A DNA stretch of 64,000 nucleotides from Tanypteryx hageni. Lineage: Eukaryota; Arthropoda; Insecta; Odonata; Petaluridae. Position 1 is the first letter of the stretch. Each line of letters opens with the position of its first letter. Of this stretch, positions 14,720 through 27,331 are shown in pieces. The DNA lies in contig CM054116.1 of assembly GCA_028673005.1 (NCBI GenBank), forward strand, positions 69,267,315 through 69,331,314, read 5' to 3'. The notes below the pieces were generated by a model. That model searched no databases. It worked only from the letters and a program-made list of their open reading frames with translations, and had not been told where the DNA came from. A program made the translations under genes and the position numbers.

Positions 14720-15184
14720 TGTTGGTAGGCTAAAAGAGACCAAATAGCCATAATTAATTAATTAATTTTTAAAATTCTAAACATTCATCCTTCGGGGCAA
14801 GTTACAGTGAATGCCCCACCTACAAATGCAACAACTTTCCCCGACCTAGCCGTTTTGTTTTTTCTCTGGTTTAATTTCAATGGTGCGATGCATGACAAAC
14901 AGCAACAACAACGCAATACAAGGCCTCTTCTATAAGCTATTCGAAATTATATTCATGAACGTCTTACCTAGAAGAGTAACCGAGCCAGAAGGCCTCAAAG
15001 TAAAAACCAAAATTTTACTTTTCACCTACCTACCTACCAACGCGTCGAATAAGAACAACCTCACCTCTGGTCTGGTCATGTTTATCCACAATTTCTCCAC
15101 ATCAATTAGGTGTTGCCACCAATGGGAGTTCTTAAAAATACGATGTAACAACATGCCCCTTGTAACTAGCTCCGGTCTCCCCTG

Positions 15185-16427
15185 CCTATTTCTTTTTAGA
15201 TTTGTTAGTGTGAAGACGTTTAGAGGCGTAAACCTTTCAAAAAATCTTATTCCCGATACTTACCTAGGATGATCGTATCCTCAGACCTTTTGCTAATGCT
15301 TATCAACTATCGATGCATGAATTGTCGGACCCGTAGGAAATGAAAAATATAACTTGTCGTCCTCCACGGTTGCCCACGAGTATGAATTGAAAGAAAAGAA
15401 CAATGTCAATGACGTGCGTGTTAATTGATATCTGCCCAAAAAGCGCATTTATGCTTTTCATTTTTGTGCTGTCTTCTCGTATTCGGCGTCAAACCAATCC
15501 GTGGACTATTTTTCAAAAAATTTAGGAGGCTATCTCTTTTTGCGGGTAGTAGGCCTTAACGTTCATTAGGCGATGAATGGGATGAGCCGCAAACCCTCCC
15601 ACAAGAGAAACGTTAGAGCAGTGATAACCTATAACCGATCACTCGGAAAGAAACCGCCGACACCTCCAGGAATACTATACGACGCAGGAAGGGCCTAAAT
15701 TCGGCCTATCGATCCGTCTGCAGTTTACGTCACTCACAGCATCCGAAATGCAAAGTGGTCTAAGCCGGGGTCTATTACACTGAGTGTAGGAACCCGGCAG
15801 CTCCTACGTATGTCTCGTTTCGCTGTTTTTTTTTCGTTCGACCCACAAAGCCTCCGCGAGGAGGACGGAAGGGAATTGAAGGTGGAGAGAGAGGCAGGAC
15901 AAAACTATTCATCCAATCCTCCCCTCTGCGTTCTTTCCAAGCACGCACATATGTGCTCTTCCTTATATAAAACTAAAAAAACTGAAAATAAAATAAAGTA
16001 AAACGGACTAAAACTATGGAGTAGAGGAGGGAGGACGAGAATGGAGAAAAAAGGGTGATGGGAGGGGATAAGGGGGAGGAGTGGGAGTAGTAATATATTA
16101 TATAGAGAAGAACGCAAATGCTTTCCCTGTGGTCCAATTAATTAGGAAAATAGCGGAGTCCAATTAAGTTAATTCCACTCTTCCGACCCAATCCCAGAGT
16201 TCAAAATACCTCCTCTCCCTCCTCTCGTTTCCCTCCCCATCTCTCGCGCTCCCCTCCCACAAACTCCTTCGAATAGCACTCGCACCCCTTTGCCAGAACC
16301 TACTGGCCTCACTTCCCCATTCTCTCTTTCCCCTCCTCCCGAACCCATCTTCCTCCCTCCATTTCACTCTCTTCTCTCTCTCCTATTATCAATTTCCATT
16401 AGCACAAACTATTTACCAACGGGACGG
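15185..16427. other. No recognised gene; purine-rich patch
   Basis: No transposon or exon recognised. A purine-rich patch occurs at 16018-16095 and a pyrimidine-rich patch at 16200-16385. Confidence 0.4.
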
Positions 16428-16544
16428 GAGAAAGAGAGAGAGAGAGAGAGAGAAAGACCTCTTACCATCCGGATGCCTCATTCGCTCTCTCTCTCTCTCC
16501 CTTTCTCTCTCTCTCTCCTATTCGCCGTACTCATTATTCTCGCC

Positions 16545-16596
<52 letters not shown>
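16428..16596. repeat. (GA)n and (CT)n tracts
   Basis: GA repeats at 16430-16454 are followed by CT-rich runs at 16482-16518 and a pure CT run at 16550-16594, so purines switch strand within 170 bp. Confidence 0.9.
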
Positions 16597-17500
16597 TTCG
16601 CACACAGACTGGGTAACATTAAGTCTCCTCGCTCCGAAATCCAACTAAACTTTTATAATAAAAGTTGTAAGCGTAGCTCTCCTATAGTTAAACTTAATGT
16701 GCCGCGAAATATTCACCGTCTTTCACCTATAATTTTTCTTTACCCTTATAAACATATGCCAATCCGAATGTGGGTATAACTGCATATATTCGCCCAATTT
16801 TAATAATCATATCTCGAAGTTGATTGTAGATTTGGGGTTTGTCCGGGCATAAATACAAGCGTTTGGACAAGTGAGGATATAAGAAGACAAAAATTAATAG
16901 AACTTAATTAACCGTTGTATTTTTATAACATTTTTTCTTGTGGGATGTCGTCAATTTCCACAAGTGTTTCTTTGCATTCAATTGTTTGGTTTCTTGAAAG
17001 CATACACGAGAGCTCACCAGTTTTTGTTCCCAATTTGTAAAAACCATCTTCAATCTCATCCTGAACAACGCGTAAGATCAGTGGCGTAACCAGCCATCAG
17101 TGGACCCGTGTGCAACATTGATAAGTGGTTCCCTATCGATTTGAAAAATAATTATTTCTCACCCAAACAGTAAAAATCTACAAGAAATAATCGAAATATG
17201 TATTACAAACTTTTATCGCTTAATAACACTTGTTTACATTGATAAGCTTTCGCGTATGAACGATCAATGCCATGATTATTTGACCGTGAAATTATACATC
17301 TCTTTTTACCATTTATTTTTCCCGGTCCACAATCCGGGATAAGGTATTCTTATGATATCACGAAGTTTCAATATAATGAAAAAATAATTGTAGTATTTCA
17401 CTAAACAAACTACTAAACACACTTTAGATACAAGTAGAGGGTTAATTCAACAGGGAACAATCGAGCCCGTCTTATGGCTGAAAAAATTCAAGAAAAAGCT
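16597..17500. other. AT-rich, no gene recognised
   Basis: CAGTGGCGTAACCAG at 17082 resembles a hAT left end, but no matching right end was found. Confidence 0.35.
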
Positions 17501-17510
17501 ATTAAAAATG

Positions 17511-17695
17511 TACTTTCTTTAGGTATCTCCAATAGCCACAACAAGGTTAAAAAACATACGTATTTCGGCAACAAAACAACCCTCTTTAGTGGTAATTCAC
17601 CGAAAATGGATTCTTTGAATCTATTTTCGATGAATTGCCACTGAAGACGGCTGATTTTTTAGCCGAAATGCACATATGGTTTTTATTTAATTGCT
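17511..17695. repeat. Hairpin-bearing repeat related to the 37.2 kb family
   Basis: It shares TAGGTATCTCCAATAGCCA and a GCCGAAATGCACAT-type core with the elements at 34286 and 37185. It also holds a 26-bp hairpin (17588-17613 with 17617-17642, 23 of 26 paired, 3-nt loop) starting AGTGGTAATTCACCG. Outer ends are not clear. Confidence 0.5.
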
Positions 17696-17904
17696 TTGCC
17701 CTTGTATTTTAGAAATATATAATAATATGTATTTAAGATGTTTAAATCGGTTTTTTTTGTGTTTGAATTTGAATTGAATTTTGAATTTGAATGCTTTTTG
17801 TTTGAATATATCAAGATGACGTATGCCACAACTAAACAGCTTTTTGTTAGCCGATCCAGTGATTTATATATACTAGCTTTTTTGTTTGACATACTGGAAT
17901 TAGG

Positions 17905-18040
17905 GAGTGCCGGTGATGTAGTGGTTAGGACGCTGGCTGCTATAGCTCTGTTGAAAGTCAATGACCCATACGCAGAAACGCATTTTGGCCTGGAAGAGTC
18001 CATTCCCGAAACGAGGGCTGCGAGGGGAAGAGGGTAAATT
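17905..18040 (+). repeat. Possible tRNA-derived SINE
   Basis: GTGATGTAGTGGTTAGGACG (17912-17931) resembles a tRNA D-arm and box A, followed by CTGGCTGCTATAGC like an anticodon arm. A weak B-box-like string lies near 17957. No second copy in the window supports it. Confidence 0.35.
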
Positions 18041-18574
18041 CTATGTCATTTTATACTGAGACTTCACGTGCCTTCGTTGCCAACGTTACGGTGTACTCTT
18101 ACTGCCATTGTTTTGTTATTGTAGTTTTTTATTTCTGTTTGGTTATCGAGTGTTTGTTATTGCGTTTATTGTTATCTATTGCTTTCGTCGTTAATACTTA
18201 TCATTGATATCGTTATTTGTCATCGTAGTTTTTATTGCTGTTTTAGTCTCGTGCATATAGTTTTCCTTATTTTAATTTGTTTCGTTTTGATATTGCGTTT
18301 TCATACTCGTTACTTTTGCTTTCAGTTTTTATTTAATTTATTATTAACATGGATACCGATCCTACCACCCTAAGTTAGTGAATATGATAATTCACTTTTG
18401 ACTTTTACTAATATTGTGATCAAATATTCCTAATTTATTCTCCGAAACTTGATCAAAATCCTAGTGAAGAACAAAATATGTGTCCCTTATTTGTAAGAAA
18501 GGACAGTCTGGCCGAAAAAGAAAGCGGACATGAGAAAATACCGGTGGCTAAATATGTAGCCTCAAAGCGTTAGG
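18041..18574. other. No recognised feature
   Basis: T-rich then mixed sequence; no gene or repeat recognised. Confidence 0.45.
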
Positions 18575-19069
18575 GTTTAGTTCAGGGGAGCACAACATAT
18601 GGCCCGCGGGCAAAATTTGGCCCGCCGACACATTTTGTGTGGCCCGGCAGGATTTAACTCATTGCCAGCTGTTGTTTTCCTTTTCCGTAAAAAATACAAG
18701 TAAAATTTTTTATGGATATTTATCGCATATGTGAACAAACATTCTCTCTTATGAAATTAAACAAAGCTCCATTACGTTCAGCACTGACAGATCAGAGTTT
18801 AAGAGACATTCTAATAACAGCAACTACCAGCATCACTCCGGATAGAATGGCGAGAGAAAAACGGTGCAACATCTCTCATTGAGTAAATAAATTATATTTG
18901 TTTTCACCTCATTTTCGTCGCATAAAAATTACATGTAAAAGTTGTTACGGTAATTACTGAATCTATAATAGTGTACCCAGTGGCGGATTTATGCCTCCTT
19001 AGGCCTCTGGCGCTAAACATGTGGGGGGCCCTGGCGCTAAGCAGTAGGAAGTCCTGCAATCTAAATATA

Positions 19070-19239
19070 TAGTAACTCGTCGTATAACGCGCGCCCGCAT
19101 AGCGCGTTTTCGCAATAACACGATTTATTTTTTAGGGGCAATTTTTCACATCCCCGCAAAAATCGGGTGGCGGACTATTTCACGGTGTGATGTAAGTTAG
19201 TGTAAAATTTTAAATGGTGGGATTGCTGTACTGAGCACA

Positions 19240-19288
<49 letters not shown>

Positions 19289-19758
19289 TCACGCAAACAT
19301 GCACTTATTCACGCACACTATATGGCAGTGGGAGTATTTTAACTCTAAGCCTCAGAACTTGATATAGAGTTGCGTTGAATCATCCTCCTGCTGAACGCAC
19401 TTTACGATTCGCGCGTAAAAAAATTAATCACGAAAGCTACAAATGCGCTCGTTACTTTGTGCGGTTAGTGATTTTTTGTTCTATTGTAAACATTATTATC
19501 CCTTATGATGAGTGGAAAGCATGTGTAAAGTGATCAATGCAAACAAAAAATTGCTAATACTGAATACTACGTAATACATGCATACAAGCATGCTAACACA
19601 TACTGTATATGAAAATAACTATAATAAAATAATAAAGGTGTGAAATGCAGCCGAAAACTCGACCCATCCATTTTCCATTATTTTTAATGAAAAAATTGTC
19701 CCCGCTTAGCGTGCAAGTTTTCACAAACGTAACTATCAGGTTATTCGAGGAATTACTG
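19070..19758. mobile_element. Innermost pogo-like MITE (689 bp)
   Basis: Ends AGTAACTCGTCGTATAAC and, inverted, CAGTAATTCCTCGAATAAC match closely and are flanked by TA (19068-19069 and 19759-19760). It contains a (TA)n tract at 19243-19285. No transposase frame. Confidence 0.7.
19243..19285. repeat. (TA)n microsatellite
   Basis: Uninterrupted AT dinucleotides inside the innermost MITE. Confidence 0.9.
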
Positions 19759-20179
19759 TATAATGAAACCGCTTCTAACGGCTATCTTCTTTTGTGATAT
19801 CTCTTAACGATAGTTTTTCTATGGAAACAGAGACGTTCCACTTATTTTTAAAATGAGACATTTAATATTTCTGAGATTATACACACGAACATTTTTTCGG
19901 GGCCCCTGGCTCGCGCCATGTGCGATCCCCCCTAAATCCGCCACTGAGTGTACCTACTTAAATTTTTTATGTACAAAACGTTCATAGCATGGCCCGCCTA
20001 CGTCCAATAAAGGTCGATTTTGGCAGGTGTCAACTTTTGAGCTGTGCACTTCTGGTTTAGTTGACCAAACTGTCGAGCTGAATCCCCAGGTGATTCCCTT
20101 TCCCTCCATTTCTTAAACGTCTTCCCCTACAACACGTGGCGGCTCGCATTTATGGACCGTAAGCTTTCAATACACCTAT

Positions 20180-20455
20180 ACTCGCCTGCTGCTCGAAAGG
20201 GAAGCGGGCACGAATCCTGCGAAAGAAGAATTTTTTCCAAAGTCACCCGGCCCCCTGTTTGTGTGGTTTGAGGAGACCGCACAAAGTCAGCGTTCCGTCC
20301 TTCGGAAGATACGTTAAGCCGTTGGTCCCCTTGGTGCTCTTCGTTAAAAGTAGGCTAATGCCGGCACCGGGTTTCCCTCCTTCCTTATGGGTGTGTTCGG
20401 TGTGGAAGGAGCTATGACTATAATAATCCGAGAGGTTGATTAGCCAAGAAAACAC
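20180..20455 (+). mobile_element. Orphan LINE 3' tail or SINE
   Basis: It aligns over its whole length with the 3' untranslated tail of the CR1-like LINE at 55579-55826, from ACTCGCCTGCTGCT to GTTGA.TAGCCA. It contains the strongly shared core GACCGCACAAAGTCAG and GTTAAGCCGTTGGTCCCC (20315-20332 region). This copy keeps a 40-bp internal piece absent from the other. No reverse transcriptase lies upstream, so it is either a short LINE copy or a SINE using that tail. Confidence 0.7.
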
Positions 20456-21994
20456 ACTGGAATTAGGGAACGCATCCCATCGTTTTAGAAACGCATTTTC
20501 AATTAAAAAGCATGAATTACTTGGTTGAACAAAGCCTCACAGAGCGCGAAAAATGAATCCTTATGAATTTATGTATACAGTCATTAAACTCGCCCGGTCC
20601 AAAGAATTCCATATAAATCCGATACTAAAAATGATAAACTTTCTGTCACGGAATTCATTATCCGCCGAAACAATCCATCGAAAATTACTATACTATATTT
20701 CCCGCTTTTCGTCGTTTCGTATGTTCCTAATTGACAACATGGTTTCATTCTTTCGTCTTCGTGATACGCTTATTCGGTATATTGATGCTTTTCGTCGCTC
20801 CGATTTTCGTTGTTAGGTGTTCAGTACAAGTCAAAGGGTTTCAACTTGGCCATATTTTGTAAGTTAATGCTACAATACTTCTTAACCTGTATTCGAAAAA
20901 TTAATGATATGAAAATACCGTATGAGCGTTCAATCCTGTCTGAATTGAAAAGAAATTTTTTTTTACATAAAGGGTATATCCCACCTGCAAAATGGCAGTG
21001 GTTGTTGGTGTTATTTCTATAGCTCTTCATTAATCTAACCTATATAAACAATCGTCATGCATACATGTCTGGGAAAGTGTGTATAGTTAATTAATTGCAT
21101 TAATATCATCTGTATGGTTTGTATCGAAGTAACACCTAAGGTGTATCTGAGTATGGTTACATTCTTTTTACTGTTGTTTCACCTCAATGTTTTGAAAGAC
21201 GCTTAGCAGTAATGCCAACTGGTGGAACCTTCCTCACAGTTTGGGTGGTGCTTAGTTATCTTCATGGTATAATTGTATATCAAAAACTGCTTGATTTTTC
21301 ATAATTATCGATTTATATGTGTTGATTAAATAATTCGTCACCAATAAACGTTGTTAAGATAGCAAGTTTTTCGTCGACTGAGGCTTTAAAATTTAGTTAT
21401 ATTTATTCTTTACGTAAGAGGTCTTTATTGTACGTCTTTATAAAATTCACTATGGTGAAAATCTAAATTTATGGTTTTGTTTAACAAAAATGCTTTTCGA
21501 ATGCGTGTAATTCAAATATGAGGCAATGATTGCGTATGTAGTAGTCCTGTTTCGTCCATTCCTTAGTACGCTTGTCTTATAATCTTCTAAGATAGGCATT
21601 TCTGAGAATTTTTGAGTCTAGTATGCTTGGTCGGGAACGAAACCCATTATTTTTACATTGTGTCTATGGAAAATAGTGATCCGCGGTTCCCAGGAACGTA
21701 ACCTGACGTAAAAGCGGGGAAATTCTGTACATAGGTATTTATGCTCCTTCAACCCATAATTTTTTGTAATCCTCTCACAAAACGCAGAACGAGCAAACGA
21801 GATAACTTACTATACTTCCTTTGAAACTTTCACCCCTTAAAAAAAACACGCCGGAAACTCGCTACGTCACACCAGCGCCACCCTTTCCTCAAACGGAGAG
21901 AACCTTAACCGAAAAGGTCCTCCCCTTGCCAGGAGGTGTCACCGCCGACACGTAATCCGACTCGTAAAAAAAACGCACTGTTTACACAATCATT
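20456..21994. other. AT-rich, no gene recognised
   Basis: Several short frames but no recognisable domain, repeat or RNA gene. Confidence 0.45.
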
Positions 21995-22790
21995 CTACCC
22001 ACCCCGCCCCTTCCCGCGCGAGCGCGCACACGCACGCAAAGTACAGATCCCAGAAATTATGAATGCCCTACCGAATCCGTCGTCGGAAGGAGACGGGAGA
22101 GGAGAAAATTGACAGAGAAAGGAGGGAGAGGGGGTGGAGTTGGTGAGTGAGACGGACGGGCGAGGTAATGGGAGATAGCTGCGTTTCGGTGAGACTGTGT
22201 GCGCTCGTGAATCGCATTCATCCTGGGTGGGAAAAGCCGGGAGAAGGATTGAGAGAGAGAGTGGGATTCGGAAGATGGCGCAGGGAGAGATGCGAAAGGA
22301 GGGGGGAGAGGGGGTGGAGGCAGGAGAAGGGAGAGGTGATAGGGAGAGGAGAGGAGGGGGCGGTTTAAACATGTTTGGAACGGAGCCTTTCCTCGACGCA
22401 GGACGCATAACAGTTTTCCTCTCCGCTAAAACCCTTCTCAAACCCGCAACCCATCCACTCACCTCATCCATCCCATCTCTCTCTCTCATTCCCCTTTATT
22501 CTCTTTCTATCCCTAGATCTCCCACTAGCGAGCACACTCACACGCGCATACACACAGACTCATACTCACACCCTCCTCGCTCGCCACCCAACCACCCGTC
22601 CATCCATCTCCCTCGCCCATACATGTCTGCCTTCCTCTTTCCCTAAAGCTCCCTCTCTTTTCCTCTCCTATTCTCTCTCCCTCTCTCTCCTCCACACATC
22701 TCTCTCTCCTAAAACCTCCCTGGCCCGACCTGTCCGCTAGAGAGAGAGGGGGGGGAAGAGAGGAGAGAGAGAGAGTGATACAAATTGCCA
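21995..22790. repeat. Purine/pyrimidine-rich low-complexity block
   Basis: Purine-rich at 22080-22370 (GGAGAGGGGGTGGAG-like, twice) and pyrimidine-rich at 22465-22740, ending in a short GA run. Overlapping frames on both strands are low-complexity artefacts. Confidence 0.7.
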
Positions 22791-23973
22791 ATTTGGAAAT
22801 GGAAAGTTAAGCCTGATTGTGTTGGTATGAGGAAGAGGAGGTTTGGTGGAAATTGGGCGCGGGGTTGGATTGAGAAGGGGCGGGGGAGTGAAGATGTGAG
22901 CGTTTGGTGGGGGCGCTCTTCCTCTCGTAGAAAGTGAGAATAGGCGGACGGGTGGTGGAGTGTGTGAATTATGTGTGGAGTAAGCCCTCGTTATGCGCGT
23001 TTTTTGTTATCCGCGGTGGTATCTTGGTAGGATGTAAGCGAACGGTGTGACACGTAAGGTGTGCAATTCTGCCGGACCTATGGTAGACAGCTGAGTAATT
23101 ATCACCGTACAGGCTGTATTTTTTAGGAATATTTAGCTTGCTTATAAATTCTAATAAAATTTCCATTATGCAACGCAAGTCTGAAATTTTTTTCTCACGT
23201 TTTCCACGCACAAGACGCACATGGTGGTACTCCAGTAGTATATTGCAGCTAATACATCGGAGAGCTCGAAAAGGAACTATGTGATGCCAAAAATCATGCG
23301 CAATCTTACGGATGGGAGTTAGATGATACGGCGTAAATTCCAGTGGAATTCTAGGAAAAAAGGCAAAGAAGTAGAAAGTACAACTTTTAAAGTACGTCTT
23401 TTTTATTTAAAGGAATAATGCGGTTTATATATTACCCAGTGTGGATATTTTTATTGTCAGTAATAGTAATCTATTTGTTAACATGTTTTATGGACATTTA
23501 TTTTGTCCTCTTATAATAAATTTACATAGTCTTTTAATAAAGTTTTCAGTCATGTGAGTCAGGAATGTAACCCGTCTTTTATCATATGTCCTTGATTTAG
23601 TATTCGCGATTCCGTCAGCCGCGATGCACTTCATATGAACATAACCACCGCGAGTATTGAGTGCTACTCTATGCATGCGTATATGTATGCAAATTACAGG
23701 CGTATAAATGCAAACTAGTGACTTAAAGATTTTTTGTGTCGAATTTTACTTCGGTCAGTTTACTAAAAGATCGGAAATGGAAATATTATTTCCCAACATT
23801 TTATCATTTCAGTTTCTCTTTATGCAACTTTCATTAAACTAGTCTCCGCAGGACTTTCAGAGCTAAATACGACTGTCGTTCCTCCCATCTTACATCAGGA
23901 TAAAAAACCGCACATGCGAAATCACTCCGTGAAGCGGAGTGGGCTAATAGTTTATATTTATCTCCCTTATCTT

Positions 23974-23975
<2 letters not shown>
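22791..23975. other. No recognised gene
   Basis: Mixed sequence. CCCTCGTTATGCGCG at 22985 resembles the end of pogo-like MITEs, but no partner end was found. Confidence 0.4.

Positions 23976-24029
<54 letters not shown>
23976..24029. repeat. (TA)n microsatellite
   Basis: Uninterrupted TA dinucleotides. Confidence 0.95.
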
Positions 24030-24567
24030 CATTAAGGGGAGAGGAGAACTGGGCAGAGAAAAAGGAAGATAAAATCGCGGACTGTGGAAGAACGCCCGCC
24101 CACGCTAATATCGTCCCCCGCGGCACCATCTCCCATCCTACTCTTCTCTTCAAACGTCCAATCCCAGGTCCGCATTTTCATTATTCATTTGTTCGGCAGC
24201 TACCGAACGTCCGTTTTGTGCCAGATTAAGGAGCTAATCGGTGGACGGTTCGTTTATGGGTTGAATAATTAACGAGTTCGAGGAGAAAATGGTTGGGGGC
24301 GTGTGTGTAATGTATTTTTCGGTGAGGATAAACAAATAGTTTAGGGGTTAAGAGAGTTTCGAGGTAGATGAAGGAAGGAAAGAATATTAAGAGGGCAGAA
24401 GGGATTCCTTTCTTCCTCGATGTTCTTTTGTTAATGAGATTTTCCGCTTTAGGGAGATGGATGAGGTTAGTGTAACCATTAAGTTGCAACTAAGGTAGTT
24501 ATAAAGAAACGATGGCTTTGATTTCGGCAGGAAGGGCGAAAGGAAGCAAGGGTAAAATAATTGTCCA

Positions 24568-25053
24568 TTTTTACTTTCTCCATATACTAAGTATAGAGAA
24601 AGAATTGTTTTCGTTAAAAAATCAAATTCGAGATTTCAACGGAAATACACGTTTTAAGGTCCCTTGAAAATGTTTTGACTATTTTCTCGATGATGTCTGT
24701 GGGTGTGTGTCTGCCTGTGGCCGGGATTTGTGGGTTCTCTCTAACTCAAAAATATTAATCAGATCAGCGTGAAATTTTATAACTGAAATTTTTGTTAAAG
24801 GAAGACGTACTGATTAATTTTTGGTAAAACTCGGTCAAACGAATAAAATTTCGCGTTGATCTGATTAATAGTTTTTGAGCTAGAGCACCCACAAAAAGTT
24901 ATCACATACACACACAGACACAGACATCATCGAGAAAATGGTCAATACGTGTTCAGGGAACCTCAAAACGTACATTTCCGTTGAAATCTCGAAGTCGATT
25001 TTTTCATGAATACAATACTTTCCCCTATACTACGTATATGGAGAAAGTAAAAA
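24568..25053. repeat. Foldback repeat, arms about 200 bp
   Basis: It starts TTTTTACTTTCTCCATATAC and ends with its inverse. The right arm (about 24843-25053) is an imperfect inverted copy of the left (24568-24785), including the ATCATCGAGAAAATGGTCAA segment and a short CA repeat. Related copies are at 25054, 26372, 37712 and 38794. Confidence 0.75.
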
Positions 25054-25363
25054 CGGATAAGTGACAAGAGTAAACACCCATTTCCGGCTGACCGAGTTTT
25101 ACCAAAAAATAATCAGTACGTCTTCCTTTAACAAAAAAGTCAAATACAAAATTTCACGCTGCTCTGATTAATAGTTTTGAGTTAGAGAACCCACAAATCC
25201 CGGTCACAGACAGACACACACACATCCATAGACATCATCGATAAAATAGTCAAAACATGTTCTGGGGACCTTAAAACATGTATTTCCGTTGAAATCTCGA
25301 ATTCAATTTTTTTCATGAAAACAATACTTTCTCTATACTTCGTATATGGAGGAAGTAAAAAAA
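25054..25363 (+). repeat. Half-copy of the foldback family
   Basis: A direct continuation containing one plus-oriented arm, from AAGTGACAAGAGTAAACACC to GGAGGAAGTAAAAA. It adjoins the foldback unit without spacer. Confidence 0.7.
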
Positions 25364-25448
25364 TCGAACCAAATGCGAAAAAGCATCGTGACCGCGGCAT
25401 TACGAATTTATTCAGCAGATGCCGCTTAACGTTGGGATCAATTTAATT

Positions 25449-27331
25449 CAGTGCTGGAAAACGTTACGCGTAACGTAACGAAATAACGGAATCATTATGG
25501 ATTAACGTAACGAAAAACGTTAACGAAATTTTTCAAATAGCTGTAACGGAAAACTTAACGAAAACGAAAAAAACAAATTTCGTTATTTCGTTAACAGACG
25601 GTAAAGGGGTATGTTCTAGTGGCATTCGTCCCAGGCGGCGTGTCTTGAGCAAGAGAAAGTGGCCTAAAATCCCTTTCCTCGGTTTTGCTTTTCCCCCGCT
25701 GCGCCAGTTTTGCCGCCTTGTCGCGAAAGAAACGCTATCCTGACCACTTCCGATTGTTCTATGGGTTTTCCTTCCATTTGTGAAAGGAATGCTTCCCTGG
25801 TGTTAATCCTTCTCCAGGAAGCACGAGATAAGGAGCGTGGAGGATGAGGAAGGAAGCTTCAATAAATATGCCGCTTGTAGTTAAGGACATCTACCATTTC
25901 CTATCCTCCCCACATTCTTTTAGATATTACACCGGAGTGCATCTTTCCTCTTTTAAAGGTCGTTGTTCTGAAAGTTTCAATCCAATGTCGAATTCTATCC
26001 ACTGTTCGTCAGTCTAACTTAAGGAGGAATCCCTACGACTTCGCCAGTCAAGATTAAGAAATAATACTATTTTGATTGATTTGTGATCTGTATCTGTAAA
26101 TTTTATTGTTATAAAATAATTCATGTAGTATGAATACATAGAGACCTATGATGTCCATTTTCAATTTAAAATCAAAGTTATTGCAAAATATATTTATTAT
26201 AAACCTTTAAAAATTTATTTTGGCTCATTTTTGAAGTAGAAAGGTTGTTGCCAGATTTATTTTTATAGTTAAAAAATGTTGATAATCATAAGATAATAAT
26301 TCATAAAATTATTTCAATGAATTTGGTAATTAATTTACCAGCATTCATTTGCAAAATAAGGCCTAAGACGTTTTTTACTTTCTCCATATACGTAGTATGA
26401 GAAAGTATTGTTTTCATGAAAAAAATCGAATTCGAGATTTCAACGGTAATACATGTTTTAAGGTTCCCTGAACACGTTCTGACTCCTGACTGATTTTTAT
26501 CAAAAATTAATTAGTTCTTGTGGCTGTAATAAAAATGTTAAATATAAAATTTCGCATTGACCTGATTAATAGTTTTTGAGTTAGAGCACCCACAAAAAGC
26601 TGTTACATACACACACACACACACACAGAGACATCATCGAGAAAATGGTCAAAACTTGTTCAGGGGACCTCAAAACGTGTATTTCTGTTGATATCTCGAA
26701 ATCGATTTTTTTCATGAAATAATACTTTTCCCTATACTGCGTATGGAGAAAGTAAAAATGAGCCCTAATGAGGACAAATATTGGAATTTGGATTATTCTC
26801 TTTAGTTTTATCCGATGACCGAACATTCTACCAAATTTTAGATCTGTAGCAGGAGCATGTTCTCCGGGTTATAATCGGTGCAACCGAACGACAGGTTCCT
26901 TTTATTACCTATCTTTAATTACGGGTCCCTGGGTTCTCATTGTCAGTGTACGTTTTGTGTTAACCATAAAAATTCTTATTTTGAATATAAAATAAAATAA
27001 ATAAATAAAAATATAAAATTTTGAATATGAAAATCCGAATTTTCATACATGATCATCGAAAAACGAAAAATGTGCCGAATACTTCGAAATCTTAAAAATT
27101 TTCCTGATCTGCAGAATATATTTAGAAGTGCCTATAAATTAGTATTCTAAATTAAATGCGCGTATTTAAGGTGGATACGTAACCTTTAAACAAACAAAAA
27201 AAGAGTAACTACACTTCATTATTTGTTACCGAATTATTTCTTTATAACGTTAAACGTAACGGAAAACGAAATGTAGATTTTAGCGTAACGAAAAACGTAA
27301 CGAATCGTTTTTTTTTCGTTTGCCAGCACTG
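25449..27331. mobile_element. hAT element (1883 bp) with nested foldback
   Basis: It begins CAGTGCTGG and ends CCAGCACTG. Identical 8-bp duplications ATTTAATT flank it (25441-25448 and 27332-27339). Both subterminal regions are packed with AACGTAACGAAA-type repeats, as in hAT elements that bind transposase at many internal sites. A foldback repeat is nested at 26372-26758. I see no transposase remnant in the 1.6 kb interior, so it is non-autonomous. Confidence 0.9.
26372..26758. repeat. Foldback repeat nested in hAT
   Basis: Ends TTTTTACTTTCTCC and its inverse, arms about 110 bp (26372-26480 and 26645-26758), same family as 24568-25053. A short (CA)n lies in the right half. Confidence 0.75.

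Larger units (their letters stand above)
14054..15184 (-). mobile_element. pogo-like DNA transposon, decayed (1131 bp)
   Basis: The left end AGGGGAGACCGGGGCTAGTT (14055-14074) is mirrored on the other strand at the right end (15164-15184) with one difference. The transposase remnant lies on the minus strand between them. A second GGGGCAAGTT-type motif occurs internally near 14796. A TA duplication is not evident at the ends, so exact borders are uncertain by a few bases. Confidence 0.65.
18978..19946. mobile_element. Inner hAT element
   Basis: Perfect 14-bp terminal repeats CAGTGGCGGATTTA lie between identical 8-bp duplications AGTGTACC (18970-18977 and 19947-19954). It is inserted in the outer hAT and carries a pogo-like MITE. 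Its own length without that is about 278 bp, non-coding. Confidence 0.93.
18583..20054. mobile_element. Outer hAT element of a three-level nest
   Basis: The left end CAGGGGAGCACAAC and the inverted right end CAGAAGTGCACAGC are hAT-like. The 8-bp duplications GTTTAGTT at 18575-18582 and 20055-20062 are identical. Subtracting the nested element leaves about 495 bp, with GGCCCGC motifs near both ends and no transposase, so it is a non-autonomous hAT. Confidence 0.9.
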
